DNA from: Liolophura sinensis
Taxonomy: Eukaryota > Mollusca > Polyplacophora > Chitonida > Chitonidae
Direction: 5' to 3'
Length of the DNA: 64,000 nt
Assembly: GCF_032854445.1 (NCBI RefSeq)
Contig: NC_088297.1
Location: 8,109,375 to 8,173,374, forward strand
Below the pieces are notes generated by a model. That model had not been told where the DNA came from. It saw only the letters and a list, made by a program, of their open reading frames with translations, and did not search any database. The translations under genes and the position numbers were made by a program. How positions within the stretch are numbered: position 1 is the stretch's first letter; every line of letters begins with the position of its first letter. Shown here piece by piece: positions 1 to 12,003 of this stretch.

Positions 1-412
1 GAAAACAAACTCAACAAATACAGTCCAGACGTATAGAAAACGTTGAAAGTGCTGACTGAACATATGAACCGGAACAGAAAACAAGAGTTACCGTCTAGTT
101 TCAACACTGATGGTATTATAACTGAAGATATAAATGTAATTGCAAATAGATTCAACATTTTAGTACTCTTGCATCTAAGCTGGAAGCATGAATACCTCAT
201 GTTAACCAAACTTTTGCAGTCTATCTCGGTACTCCCTATAGAACCAACTTTAAATTTGCTTTTGTCACTAATAATATTGTCGAGACGACTATATCTAATC
301 TTAAGTCCTCCGCTCCTGGATTAAATGGCATCCGAATATCTATATTAAAATTAGTCTCTCCTCTCATATCTTTACCATTAGCAAACATAACTAATCTTTC
401 TTTTTCATCTGG
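1..412 (+). mobile_element. Decayed non-LTR retrotransposon (LINE), 5' part
   Basis: Translation around 70-324 resembles the linker between endonuclease and reverse transcriptase in Jockey/CR1-type LINEs, with a stretch like ITEDINVIANRFN near 120-160. The frame is broken near 160. The element runs off the left edge, is split by a SINE at 414-591 and resumes at 604. It is a relic and not a host gene. Confidence 0.65.
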
Positions 413-413
413 G

Positions 414-591
414 GGGCCTCCGAGGCTCAGTTGGTTAGCCCGCTAGCGCAATGTGATGGCCCAGAAGCCTCTCACCAATGCGGTCGCTATGAGTTCGTCC
501 AGCTCATGCTGGCTTCCTCTCCGGCCGTAAGTGGGAAGGTCTTCCAGCAACCTGCGGAAGGTCGTGGGTTTCCATCAAATAAATAAATAAA
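414..591 (+). mobile_element. SINE-A copy nested in the LINE, internally deleted
   Basis: SINE-A is the commonest repeat of the window. It has a tRNA-like head containing GGCTCAGTYGGTTAGC and a B-box-like GAGTTCRWSTCCAGC, a body with TGCGGAWGGTCGTGGGTTTC, a conserved tail GAGTACGGCGTAAAACACC and a terminal (AAAT)n. In this copy the body jumps from GTGGGTTTCC straight to the (AAAT)n tail, so about 110 bases are missing. ATCTGG occurs at 408-413 and again at 598-603, consistent with a target-site duplication in the LINE. Confidence 0.85.
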
Positions 592-603
592 TTTTAGATC
601 TGG

Positions 604-2112
604 AATTGTCCCCAAATTGCCTTTAAAGTTGCTAAAGTTTCTCCAATTTACAAAAATGGCAGAGTCGATGTTTTCGAAAACTATCAACCAATAGCCGTAT
701 TGCCATGGTTCAACAAAATAAATGAAAAAACGTCTAAAAACTCAATCGTTGACTACCTAGAAACAAATAATATGATTGACCACAATCAGTTTGGCTTTAG
801 ATTTGATCACTCTACATGATTTCATACTTGTTCACTTCCCAAAACTGATTGCATCAAAGGAAAAACAAAAAATACAGCGTGGTAACGCTGCTGAAACTGT
901 GAATCACTACATACTGTTAGAAAAACTGAAATATTATGGTGTTAGTGCTTTGTCGAACGACTGGCTTCGCAGTTATCTCACTAACCGAACGCAGTGTACC
1001 GCCTTCAATAATACGTTTTCAAATTCCATTTGTGTGAACGGTGGTGTGGTCCAGGGCTCCATATTGGGGCTAATTCTCTTTCGTCTATATACTAGTATTA
1101 ATGATCTTACCAAAATTTCTGATTTGCTACATTTCATTTGTTTACTACCTTTTCGACCAATAGCCCCACTGACGCACTGAACACTGTCACGGCTGAGTTC
1201 ACGAAGTTCAAAAAGTTCACGAATGGTTTGTTCCAATCGTCTTTCTTTAAACGTAGATAAAACTAAGTACATGCTGTTTTTACCTCCTTCTAAACGCACG
1301 CTTTCGACGTCACCAGTCCTTAGCATATTAGGGAACGTCACTGAACGAGTGTCAAATTATAAATTTTTATTTTTTAATGACAAATTAAACTGGACTTCGC
1401 ACATAACTTCTGTAAGCAAGAAAATCTCACACAATATTGGTATTATAAATAATATCAAAGATAGAGTCAACAGAAAGTCATTGTTTATCCTTTTTTATTC
1501 ACTGGTATATCCCTACTTGTCGTATGGGAATGCACTTCGGGCAAATACTTATCAGTTCCAACTCAGACCACTTCAGATTCTACAAAAACAAGCATTCCTC
1601 CTCATATCTCTTTCAAAACGTTTATAGCATACAGCCCCAATATTTCGGCAATTAGAAATCCTGCCACTATTGAAACTTAACAAATTCTCAATTCTCGTTC
1701 TTACGCATAAATTCTTCCACCATCCAGAGCTAAACCCAGCCACCTTTAATACCTGTCTTGTTCCACAAACTGATGTACACCAATACAACACTGGCGGAAG
1801 ATCTCTTAATTTAAATAGGCCATTCTATAGAAGTACTCTTCATTTCAAATATGCACACCTCTGGAATGGAACAAATTGTCAACACAAATCAGGAATCTCA
1901 CTTCTACATCTCTGTTTAAATCAAAACTAAAATCTGAAGTCCTCATCTGTACTATATGATTCGCCATTATTGTCATTATAATTAATTAATAACAACGTTG
2001 GGATAGAGCAAGCTCTGTGGAGCTTTATTCCCGCCAATATTGTCCTACATTGGTACATCTCTGTGTGATATATATGGTGTATTGGTTAATAAAAAATCAA
2101 TCAATCAATCAT
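604..2112 (+). mobile_element. Decayed LINE, reverse-transcriptase region and 3' end
   Basis: This continues the element of 1-412. Visible RT landmarks are the block GGVVQGSILGLILFRLY (1039-1095, normally G.PQGS.LGPLLF), a thumb-side stretch LSLNVDKTKYMLF from about 1241, and a C-terminal stretch from about 1670 with HLWNGTN near 1855. Stops and frameshifts break it. The FADD catalytic segment expected near 1140 is unreadable. The 3' end is a short (AATC)n array at 2092-2110, a tail type usual for CR1/Jockey-group elements. It is almost certainly inactive. Confidence 0.85.
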
Positions 2113-2239
2113 TTAGTGTAATGACATCTCAGCATTTTGAGAACATGTGATTCTAAACCATTGACGTCACTTGAATTTATTGTTTTCACTTTACATAATT
2201 CTGTTTAAGAATTGGGCCTTTTTATTTGCTATTACTTAA

Positions 2240-2531
2240 GGATTTACACCTTAAAAGAGGAAGTTGTAACTTTCTCGCTTGGCGTTCAGCATGAAGGTGA
2301 TAGTGTAGCGACTGCTTGACCCATATCAGTATAATGGCTCGGGCGGGGCGGCTTACTTGCCTTCCGTAAGTCGTCTCAGTGAAGCAGCACTAAATAAAAG
2401 AGCGGTGGAAATCCGTCCTGCAACAAGGAGGCACATTACACGTACATGCACCCTAATGATTCCTTCGTCGTCATATGACTGAAAAATTGTTGAGTACGAC
2501 GTTAAACCCCAAGCACTCACTCACTCACTCT
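2240..2531 (+). mobile_element. SINE-B copy
   Basis: SINE-B is a second dispersed family. It is recognised by TTGGCGTTCAGCATGAAGG, CAGTATAATGGCTCGGGC, CAACAAGGAGGCACATTACA and the tail GAGTACGACGTTAAACCCC, ending in (ACTC)n. This copy lacks a clear tRNA-like head and ends in three ACTC units. Confidence 0.85.
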
Positions 2532-3065
2532 TATTTAAGCAAATGCCACATTCCATGTAGAAAATAACATTTTTCTTTTGTACGTAGGCTAAATTTAAAA
2601 AGGTAAATACACATTTGTTTGCCGTAGAACAGCACAGTTAATGGTATAGGAAAGACTAAAACAGCGATGTCAGTATGTATGCACATACGAGAAAAGTGTC
2701 CGAAATAAACATGGCTGCCGCTCCGCTCCTCCAACCCCTCTTAAATCTAGTGAGATTTAGAAGCTGTGTTATAAAATCATATAATGTGGACACAAATTAC
2801 TATACATTACTATTCTATTAAAATGCTTGATTTACCCCCAGGCAAGGTAATACGTAATTTAGAAACAGCTTTTTAACTGCTAAGGTTAATCTTTCGATAT
2901 TAAACTTAAACCTGTTATAGTTATCGATGTATTTATTGAATTATTAACTCTCGATTTATCTTTCGTTGTTTCAGTGAGTGGATATCTGGATGTGGGTCTA
3001 TCATCTTTCCTCGCTTTCCTGAACAAAATGTTTGCAGAATCGCTTTAGTGTGGTAGCCAAAACTC
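2532..3065 (+). other. Gene-free stretch with candidate 5' UTR splice acceptor
   Basis: No coding signal is seen here. A pyrimidine-rich tract ends in TTTCAG at 2974, so a 5' UTR exon of the following esterase-like gene could begin at 2975, 91 bases before its ATG. No upstream UTR exon was identified. Confidence 0.35.
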
Positions 3066-6058
3066 ATGACGGCAGCCGCCAAAATATCGATGAAGAATGG
3101 AATCTTTGTTATTCTGGGCTGTGTTCTAGTCGTCACGATAGTTTTAGGCGTTTTCACAACATCAGAGTATAGCCCGACTTTCTTTAATCGGATACTCTCA
3201 TTTCCTCCATCCCTACACCGGCACTCGCCTGTCCGTGATGAGCCGGGTTCCCGTTCTCAGTCGCATCATGGTCAGGCATTAATCGACTGCTTGACAGATG
3301 GAGTGTGGAAACGAGACTCCAGTCAAGATTTCACAGGGTTGCAAGAAAAACTTGACGAATTTATCAGGAAAACCAGGGACAGTTATAAGTTACCAAATCC
3401 TTTGCAAAGAAAGGACAGCCTTTGCGGTAATGTGACGTTCGGTGAAGGCTTAAATTTTTTTCGTGCGGTGTGCGATCCATTTCTGTCGACGCCATGTTGT
3501 TTTCAGGGCACGTGCAAGAGTATTTCCGAAGAACTCTGCATGTGCCCGGAATGTTACGATCTTCGACAAAACATGCACGGCGAAATGTCCGAATGGATCG
3601 GCTCCCGGACTGATTGCCAACTGAAAAAATTTACCAATGAAGAAGCATGCAGTGTTTTGCGAGATCGACAAATTGTCTTCATCGGCGACTCGTTCATGCG
3701 ACAGATGTTCATGGGTTTGCAGATTCTCCTCAGCAACAATGACATCGACTCCTGCATGAGGGCCAAAATGTCCCCAGGTAAGGCGATGAGTAATAAACAA
3801 CTACTTTCTGTATGTGTTCTGTGGAACTCTATGGGATTTACAAGAAAGGAACTATTAAGACGAAGAATGTGGCTTAAAGGAAAGCGAAGAAAGTTATGTC
3901 CCCCAAAATCAAGAAAAAAATCATATCGGAAGCTTATTTTGTACATGTGTATATTTTAATAACTCCTCTATCTATTCATGCATGCTTTCCGTCAGTGGTC
4001 TAAAATTTTCGAAAATGACATCATCGATGAACTTACTGTTAACCCGAGACCAGCTTGACGCTCCCCAATTCGGTCTTTTCTTGTTGCCTCTGTTGACGTC
4101 ACCACTGGAAGTTATTTATTTTCCAGACTGACCTATGGTGCCTTGTGGAAAATTTAGTTTAAAGCGATATTACGCGTCACGAAGAAGCTGAGAAGTTCTT
4201 TTGTGCTTTAATGTGTTTGAAAGCGTACTAAACTTCATGTTAAAAAAGAAAAACAAACAGTTTCATGTGTCCTTTAAAATCTAGGTTTTTAGAATAACAC
4301 AGTGCCTGGTTGTACACAGCATAAATATTTATCTGCATTCGATCTAATATCTGCGAATCAGATATGTCCTACGGCTACTTAGAGGACTTCTGATGTACCT
4401 CACACGTGGGCTTACCAAATGTCCGTGGTTAACCCCAGGCAATCCATTGAGGTATAAGTGAATCATTCTTGAGTATGGCGTTAAAGAACAATGAAATTAA
4501 TTAAGAAACAAGTAAAGAAATAAATGAATAAATACTATTTTGAATGTGTACTATTTTTATCCGCGTGTTTATAGTCATTCACAGATTCAAATGTTGCCTT
4601 GTATGCATTAACACGATAACGATACACTTTGTGATGGTTGTATAACGCCCTATACTCGAGAATGTTTCACTCTTACGACCGCAGTCAGTTTCATGCGCAG
4701 AAGCAATCGGATTGCCCGGAATATCCGCAAGTGAAGTACGCTACGCATACGCACACCACAATGGTGGAAGACAAGTGACGTTCAACTATCGTCAGACTGC
4801 AAAAACTGCCACACGATTGTTGTTAGCCCCTCATTTTCACTAAGCATAAGAGTTAGGAAAGAGTTGTCAAAGCCCGGTTTCGAGTCAGCACCTACCCGAG
4901 TGTCCTGGCGATTGAAATCCATGCACCTTGAACTAAAACTCGTCCTGCAAACATAAAGAAGTGGGGATGGGGACTGGTCGTGATTTTCAGCCAAGGTTCC
5001 GGAAAGAATGCAACTAATTGCCGAAAATTAAAAACAAATCGATTGGATAGCCTTGTATGGTTCTGACTGCTCTGATGTGCAGCCATGCCTTTATTGCATT
5101 CCTGCATATTTCATCCCACCATAGTGATGGCCGCCATCTTATAAGTGAAATATTCTTGAGTACGGCGCATAACATCAATAAATAACTAAATATTGCACTC
5201 CTGCACGACCAGTATTCTGCAGGTGGACTAAATACCCCTTGAGGCCTGGCCCCTTTCGCACTGTTTTCATGTGATTGTTTGTACATTTATATCGTGACGC
5301 TGATGCAATGACGTTGAAAATAGTCACATTTATTACCTATATATATTGGCAAATATAACGGATAAGATGGAAAATAACACATACACATGTCCGGTAGTAT
5401 CCTTTTGGTAACGAGGTCCGCTTAAAGCATGCAAATTATAAATGATAGAGTTTTGTAATTCACTGAGCCAATTTTCATATTGCTGTTTATTCCTTTTCCT
5501 TTCTATTTTTTTTTTATTTTAGAAATGGAGAAGCATTGCAAGTGGTTGTACATGTTTACCAAAGAGTGTCGTCCTTTTGTGGCTAAGAAGGACTTACGGT
5601 GTCGTGGTACTGTCACCCTGCACTACTACGAGTGCTTCACTCCGGGATCTTTTAATGTCACCCCTCACGTGCAGAAGCATTGCGGCTCGGTCTCGACGTT
5701 GTTTGTGTTCGGCTTCGGACTGCACTACAAGTATAACGCCCAGAAACTGATCAAAGAGCTGGTTGCACCTATTCTCAAGCAGCTGCACGCAAACCCTGCG
5801 TATGTGGAAACCAAGCTGGTCTGGATGCTACCTCACTCAATGGGCATGCTCCACCAACAGACACAACCTTTACAGGTGCTCAGCTTCAATTCCAAATTAC
5901 GACAATACCTGAGCCCACTTGCGGTACCGGTTATAGACACCTTCAACCTAACCCGGAATCTAATCACGTACGATGGTTCTCACTATACTAAAGCCGCCAA
6001 CCTCCTTAAAGTGCAGATCCTCCTAAATTACTTGGCGGATCAGGGCGGCCATTTCTGA
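3066..6058 (+). CDS. PC-esterase / SGNH acyl-esterase-like type II membrane protein
   Basis: The gene has two coding exons, 3066-3777 and 5523-6058. The donor is CCAG|GTAAGG, the acceptor TTTTAG, and the phase-1 join closes in frame at TGA 6056-6058, giving 415 residues. Residues 12-31 form one hydrophobic segment after a short basic N-terminus, which fits a Golgi-type signal anchor. The lumenal part has a cysteine-rich stretch (PCC...C...CMCPEC) before block I, IVFIGDSFMRQ, with Ser209 as predicted nucleophile. Block V, YDGSHYT, lies near the C-terminus with Asp388 and His391 as the rest of the triad. GDS plus DxxH is the signature of the PC-esterase/Pmr5-Cas1p group, whose members add or remove acyl groups on glycans. 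The substrate here is unknown. NVT, NVT and NLT are possible N-glycosylation sites. The start is the first ATG of the frame directly before the anchor. No AATAAA is seen soon after the stop. Confidence 0.8.
4430..4515 (+). mobile_element. Degenerate SINE-A tail in the esterase intron
   Basis: GGTATAAGTGAATCATTCTTGAGTATGGCG followed by an A-rich end resembles the SINE-A 3' domain, but with several mismatches and no body. Confidence 0.45.
5108..5193 (+). mobile_element. SINE-A, 5'-truncated copy in the esterase intron
   Basis: The copy starts at CCCACCATAGTGATGGCCG and runs through AGTGAAATATTCTTGAGTAC to an AATAAATAA end. Head and body are absent. Confidence 0.7.
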
Positions 6059-6170
6059 TCATCAAGCCGCACTTCCGGTGCGTTCACTTGGTGGCCATCT
6101 TGGAGAGATTTTCAACATTGTTTTGAGTCATCAAGAGTGTAGACATGACAAAGACTGCATTAGTAACACA

Positions 6171-6432
6171 TAGTAACAGTAATTTAACAGTAATCCAACG
6201 TTTAGAATTTTCAACAGAACCCATAGTAACAGTAATTTAACAGTAATCCAACGTTTGAAATTTTCAACAGAACCCATAGTAACAGTAATTTAACAGTAAT
6301 CCAACGTTTGAAATTTTCAACAGAACCCATAGTAACAGTAATTTAACAGTAATCCAACGTTTAGAATTTTCAACAGAACCCATAGTAACAGTAATTTAAC
6401 AGTAATCCAACGTTTAGAATTTTCAACTGAAC
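6171..6432 (+). repeat. 53-bp tandem repeat, about 5 copies
   Basis: Units start at 6171, 6224, 6277, 6330 and 6383, an exact 53-base period, each beginning TAGTAACAGTAATTTAACAG. Units differ by an A/G swap near TTTRRAATTTTC, and the last ends in ACTGAAC rather than ACAGAAC. It begins 113 bases after the esterase stop and could lie in its 3' UTR. Confidence 0.95.
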
Positions 6433-9400
6433 AAATGAAACCAAAGTGCGCTATGTTTTGAACAAGAACTTCTACCAAGTTCCGGCGAGGTACGTGCTTG
6501 GCACTTCAAATTTTTGTTTTCCACGCGAGAACTTATTTTATTTCTTTTTTATGGCTCGGGGGAGGGGGGATATAAACTTGCTTTGGTCAATGGATTTCAT
6601 GGTCAACAGTCTGTCTTTCGGACAGCCAGCTCGTACTTTGCCGAAGGTTAGAATTTTAAACATTTCGGGCGTTGGTCTCGCTTGTTCGAAAGTGTAAACG
6701 GCCGGATTACTTTTGACAGATATATATTAACGCTGGCTTGGGAATGCCTACATTTCGGATGACTTGGGTAAAAGTCAGTAAAACTGTACAGGAAATAGCA
6801 CTGGCCCAAGGCTTTACCTAAAGAGAGGCCATCTAGTTTGAGCGATGTAGAAGGGAAATATTAAATGTGATAGTAAAAACTTACCTTTCCTTTAAATTAT
6901 TACTATTGAATTGCAAACAGAGCAGACATGATTCTTCAAAGAAACTATTTAATTCATTGTTGTCTGACGACATTCATGAATTTTTGCATTTGCACGGGGG
7001 AAACCACCGACGTGGTGATGGATGTGCAAATAGCCTCACCTGAGAGCGTCGTTGGTTGTTTATTAGAGAGGATTAAAAAGTCTGTGTGTACAAACACTGA
7101 AACGAATACACACAGTGAAACGAATACACACAGTGAAACGAATACAATAAGAAACTGTTACCCTTTTTATTCACACACAAAGAAAACTTTTGTTTCGCCG
7201 ATGTCGTCGTGATTCTGGAAAAAATACGCTACAGGCCTCACTTTTGATTTTTGGTAAATTCTGCCTTTTGCTCATTTTTTCAGTCAGACATTTTCCTCAA
7301 TTTCAGTAACATAAACAGCATAAAAAACGGAAGATAATAGATTCCGTCTAATTCAGAGGAGAATATGGTAAAACTATTTCATAAGGTGCATATTTCTATC
7401 CGTACTGACGCATACACACTATAAAGACCATTGTAAGAGACCACACAAACCGATGACGTATCAATGTTCGTGTGTGTATACGCTGTAAAACCTCTCCAAT
7501 CAGCTATTTATTGGGGTTACTTTTTTCGAAATTTGAACAGGAGAGCTACAGTTATAAACATCGATAATTCAGCTTCCCTGTGTCAACACATATTTGTTCA
7601 GCTAACTTTGATTGTAGAAATACTCTCATTAACATTACACTGATAAATGCCCTCTGAAGAATCTCAAATCAGCGATCCTTCCGAGTTTCAGTCTTGCGTC
7701 GTTGTGTGTACACATTTCCTTTCTACACTCTGCAAGTTCCGTTTCAACTTTTTTTTTTCAGACAAACGCACACAAACATTTATTGCACGGGAGCATTTCT
7801 TACGGAAACATTTTGGATGCTATAACACTTATTGTATCAGAATTGTAAAATCATGGTAGTGTAGTATTTGTTTCGTGGTTTAAAAATATTTCGGTTGTAA
7901 TCTGAAATAAAAAAAATTGGGTAAATATATAGGTGAATGTTGTCTTGTCCACAGCTTTCTATGTGTTCTTGTTCGCTACACTCACCAAACCCCACCCAAC
8001 TCACACATTACTTCCCTCACCCTCTCCCCCAAACATGCTTTTCTTTGTGCCTTTTATACCGGAGTACAACGATTTTCGATAACGCTTTTCAATCTTGCTG
8101 GCCGGAACTCTCCTATTTGAAAAATTATTATCAGTTTAAAATATTTTCCTGTCCTGCTATAGAATTGAGGTAAAGTTCCCCGGTGGTTTAATCCTTTTTA
8201 CGCCTGTTCCTAATTCTCTAGCATACGCAAATAAATTGTTTATAATCTGCGCAATATAAAACTTCGACCATCTGATTCAGATAAATAAATGTTGTTTTAT
8301 ACAAGAGATTGAAGAAAACTCCATCTGTAAGACTTTAAGTCCCCGAACTGTTTGAAGTTGCATGTTTGATTGGGATTTGGAAACTAGCGCCGCTTTGTAG
8401 TTAGAGGGACACACAAGTAACGTTACTGGACATGTTACTTGAAACGTAACCGTAAATAAAAAGGTCAAAGTGCTGGTTTTGACATGTAATAAAAAATTCA
8501 ACAACGTTAAATTCCCGGCAGTATTACATACTGGATGCAGATAATTGGACGGTCTATGGTTTATATAAAAACAACAAAAACACGGCAGTTATGCCCAAGT
8601 AAAGCCACGTGTTCGAGTCCAGCTCCCGCTGCGGGTCCCTTGTGTTAGAAGGGTTGTCAGGTATTTGGAAAAATGCAATTGTTTCCAGCAGGCTCTGTGT
8701 GTTAGTTAGAAATAGTTAGACAGAGAAGACAGAGAAGTTCCACAAAAGTTAGATTACCTCGTGTAAATACATATTTGTTAGCAGGGCGTAACACCAACAG
8801 TAAAACGAAGAGACAAAATGAAATGAGATTTTACCCTAAAATCTGTCGAGACAGTCAAGCTAATTTGTACGCTCTAGTCAGATATCTAGCTGGGGAAGTA
8901 CAGCTGTACATGTAGCTAGAGTCGGCGTGAACACGCCGTTTTTTGTTCTTTTGTTTTTTTTTTTCATGCAGAGGCCTGTTAGCTCAGCGGAGATTTTTAG
9001 CCATTGTGGGCATAGAAGTCCCTTTGCATTGCTTTAATGGGGTAGTTAATTAAATATGACAACATAGCATGGTTGAGGCCACATACGTCTAATAAATTGT
9101 GATTAATCTCACTACATTAGTTTTTTCATCTAATTCTTAGCCCATGGTGCCAGGGTTTGTGTAAGTTCCTACCATATAAGTACTACTACCATCGCCCTGC
9201 ATGAGTTTACTCTCCATGCTGTCTCACAGGGCGTTCTTTAAAAATCAAGGATCTTTAAAATCAAAGAAAACAATAATGCGAAGTGTATACAGTATGTTTG
9301 ACGAAAGACTGTTAAACACTATGCTTGAAGCTATTCTTAATTTACGTTATTTTAAGAGCTGTTCACCGAAGAACATGCATTTGGTACAGTGGATTCTACG

Positions 9401-10428
9401 GTGCTCTTCATATAGAGACAGCTTGATACTTAACATAGCGGTGTGCATACATATATCCACACTTCTGCAGTCAAAATGCATATATACGTAGACTGTAAAG
9501 GCGAGGAGGGCGCGTTAAACAAAACCGCGACCTCCACAGGGTTGCGGAAGTCGCAGTGAAAATAGCCCCTGTCAGCCACCATAGACATTCCCTAACTGTA
9601 CATAACAGCATTTTAGAGCAAATTTTTAACTAGTCAGCTGCGATCATGTAGACATTCTGTCTGATTCGTACATTCGGTAGTTGTCCTGTTCTGGGCATAG
9701 CTTCGGGGAGTTATGGAAATCATGAAGAATTTCAAGCGTCTGGCACGTAGACCTGTATCTCGTCACAGAAATTCTGATGTGTCCGAAGTCCTTTTAAACC
9801 GAACAGTTTTAGTTGGTTTGAAACGAATTTGTGAGCTTCTTCGCTAACGGTGTTTTTCGACCATGTTCATATATGGTGTTTAAACGGCCCCTAAAGGGAC
9901 ATCACTCCGGTTAGCCAACAGCAAACTACTTTGCCGTGTTCAGCCGCGATGAACAGTTTTGTGGTTGTTTACGATGCTGTTGTTGTCGTTTGTCTTCTTG
10001 TTAAGAGCTAGGTGGACGATTGTAGTTCTGTGAATTTTAGGGTATAAGTCTTTTTTTGCTCCCAGGCGTCCATTTTTGGTGCACAGGTGCATGCTTGGTA
10101 TTAAAAATGCTGGAAACTGTCTAATCTTTGAGGAGGTATGAGCTTTAATGATGAAAGTTTGAAATTCTGGGTGAGAGGACACAAGGTGTGAGGTAGTGAT
10201 GAGGCTGCGAGTGACGTCCCCTTGGCGTTGCTAGGCACGCCTCCCAGCTGCCGGCATGGAAAGGTCCAGATTTTGACGGCCAGCCTATGTCAAGATTTTT
10301 ATGGCTTCTTTCTCACAGGCTGGGCCAGGTATGCACCAAAGCTTATTGGCCACAAATTGTTTGGGACTGAGCTACAGCGCTAGACGTTAACATTGTCGCT
10401 GATGGAAAATTAATGGGGGTCCGAGGCC
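6433..10428. other. Gene-free stretch
   Basis: AT-rich sequence with only short open frames that resemble no family known to me and have no convincing splice context. Around 8598-8660 a B-box-like GTGTTCGAGTCCAGC may be a worn SINE head. GGCGTGAACACGCC at 8932-8945 is a short palindrome followed by T's. Confidence 0.6.
7095..7148 (+). repeat. 18-bp tandem repeat, 3 copies
   Basis: The unit is close to ACTGAAACGAATACACAC. It is repeated almost perfectly three times, the last copy changing to CAATAAG. Confidence 0.85.
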
Positions 10429-10548
10429 AGGTGCATTATCTGCTTTTCTCGTATTATCACGGGAGATTTGTAATATTGGAGCATTGCTGTAAACGGGAAT
10501 TTGCAAGTTACGTAGTCTGTCTGGCCGAGAAAAGCGGATAGTGCACCT
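10429..10548. mobile_element. MITE-like element, 120 bp, copy 1
   Basis: The ends are inverted: the left arm starts AGGTGCATTATCTGCTTTTC and the right arm is the reverse complement of AGGTGCACTATCCGCTTTTC. A second element of the same length with the same ends and interior, in the opposite orientation, is at 19863-19982. There is no coding capacity, so it would be mobilised in trans. Confidence 0.8.
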
Positions 10549-10904
10549 AAATGGTTTTTAGCGATTATTTGTCGCGAACAGATTTTTCAAATGCGCATGC
10601 GTCGCATCTTAACGTACAAATAGATCAACTATTGCATCATAATAACGTTATATAATTTGGGTTCAAAGGGTGCACATTAATGCTGAGGCTAAGTACATGG
10701 ACATGTTTACTTGCTTTACCAGTTGTTTAAATAAACATTTATGTGTGAAGAGACCTAAGACCGGTATTCCAGCGGCTAAGTGGTGAACAGAACGTAAAAA
10801 TGCATGGCTGTGAAAAAGTCAGCATGGCTAATGCACAAGTAAACAGCATGGTAATCGTTTAACTTTACTACTAATGACATGACCCTCGAGGCTCTCGCTA
10901 ATGC

Positions 10905-10982
10905 CATCGTTTGTGAGTTCAAGTCCTGCTCACTCTCGTTTCGTCAAATCAAATAAATAATATATATATATATATATATATA
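10905..10982 (+). repeat. SINE fragment ending in an (AT)n run
   Basis: GTGAGTTCAAGTCCTGCTC resembles a SINE B box and is followed within 40 bases by TCAAATCAAATAAATAA and then (AT)n at 10962-10982. It looks like a head joined to a tail with the body deleted. Confidence 0.5.
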
Positions 10983-11094
10983 AACTACAAATGACAGGCG
11001 TTTCACAGTAGGTTGTGAAATACCTAGGTGACCATGGAAGAATTGAAGGGAGACAGACCGCAGTAAAAGTCATTGTTTTCTTTTATAGCTCTGC

Positions 11095-11333
11095 GGCTAC
11101 CTGTGAGTGCTACTCAGGAACCTTCCAACAATGCGGTTGCTGTGAGTGAGTTCAAGTCCAGCTTATGCTGGCTTCCTCTCCGAGCGTACGCCGGAAGGTT
11201 TTTCCAGCATCCTGCTGATGATCGTGGGTTTACGTCGTGTTATACCCGGTTTCCTCCCACCATAATGCTGGCCACCGTCGTATAAGTGAAATTTTCTTGA
11301 GTACGCCATTCAACACCAATCAAATAAACACGT
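11095..11333 (+). mobile_element. SINE-A copy lacking its 5' end
   Basis: It is recognisable from AATGCGGTTGCTGTGAGT through CCACCATAATGCTGGCC to CACCAATCAAATAAAC. The tRNA-like A box is absent or unreadable. Confidence 0.85.
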
Positions 11334-11431
11334 TAAACTTTCTTCCATGTATTACTTCACATTATCCTCATCATTCAGGTTTGCGCACTAGGTTCAATGG
11401 GCATGCTCTATTTCATACACATTTTTCTTAA

Positions 11432-12003
11432 CCAAGCAAGTCAGTCAAACTACATATCTTCCTACCAAGCAAGTCAGTCAAACTACATGTCTTCCTAACC
11501 AAGCAAGTCAGTCAAACTACATGTTTTTCCTAAGCAAGTAAGTCAGTCAAACTACATGTTTTTCCTAAGCGATCAAGTCAGTCAAACTACATGTTTTTCC
11601 TAAGCGATCAAGTCAGTCAAACTACATGTTTTTCCTAACCAAGCAAGTCAGTCAAACTACATGTTTTTCCTAAGCAAGCAAGCCACTCAAACTACATGTT
11701 TTTCCAAAGCAAGCAAGTCAGTCAAACTACATGTTTTTCCTAAGCAAGCAAGTCAGTAAACTACATGTTTTTTCTAAGCAAACAAGTCAGTCAAACTACA
11801 TGTTTTTCCTAAACAAGCAAGCCACTCAAACTACATGTTTTCCAAAGCAAGCAAGTCAGTCAAACTACATGTTTTTCCTAAGCAAGCAAGTCAGTAAAAC
11901 TACATGTTTTTTCTAAGCAAACAAGTCAGTCAAACTACATGTTTTTCCTAAACAAGCAAGCCACTCAAACTACATGTTTTTCCTAAGCAAGTCAGTCAAG
12001 GTA
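11432..12003 (+). repeat. Minisatellite, about 32-bp unit, about 17 copies
   Basis: The unit is approximately AAGCAAGTCAGTCAAACTAC plus ATGTTTTTCCT. Variants include CCACTC for CAGTCA and GCGATC for GCAAGC, and the variants recur in order, pointing to duplication of multi-unit blocks. A 61-codon open frame through it is a product of the repeat and not a gene. Confidence 0.95.

Noticed and set aside
3450-3946. Two minus-strand open frames of 116 and 130 codons
   Set aside because: They mirror exon 1 of the esterase-like gene, whose splice phases and motifs are convincing on the plus strand.
6166-6440. CRISPR array from the 53-bp repeats
   Set aside because: Units are contiguous with no unique spacers; it is a plain tandem repeat in a eukaryotic genome.
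8930-8955. GC palindrome followed by T's as a rho-independent terminator
   Set aside because: The window is eukaryotic and no gene ends nearby. A Pol III terminator would need a promoter that is not seen.
11731-11916. 61-codon open frame rich in KQ/TTCF
   Set aside because: A direct reading of the 32-bp minisatellite.
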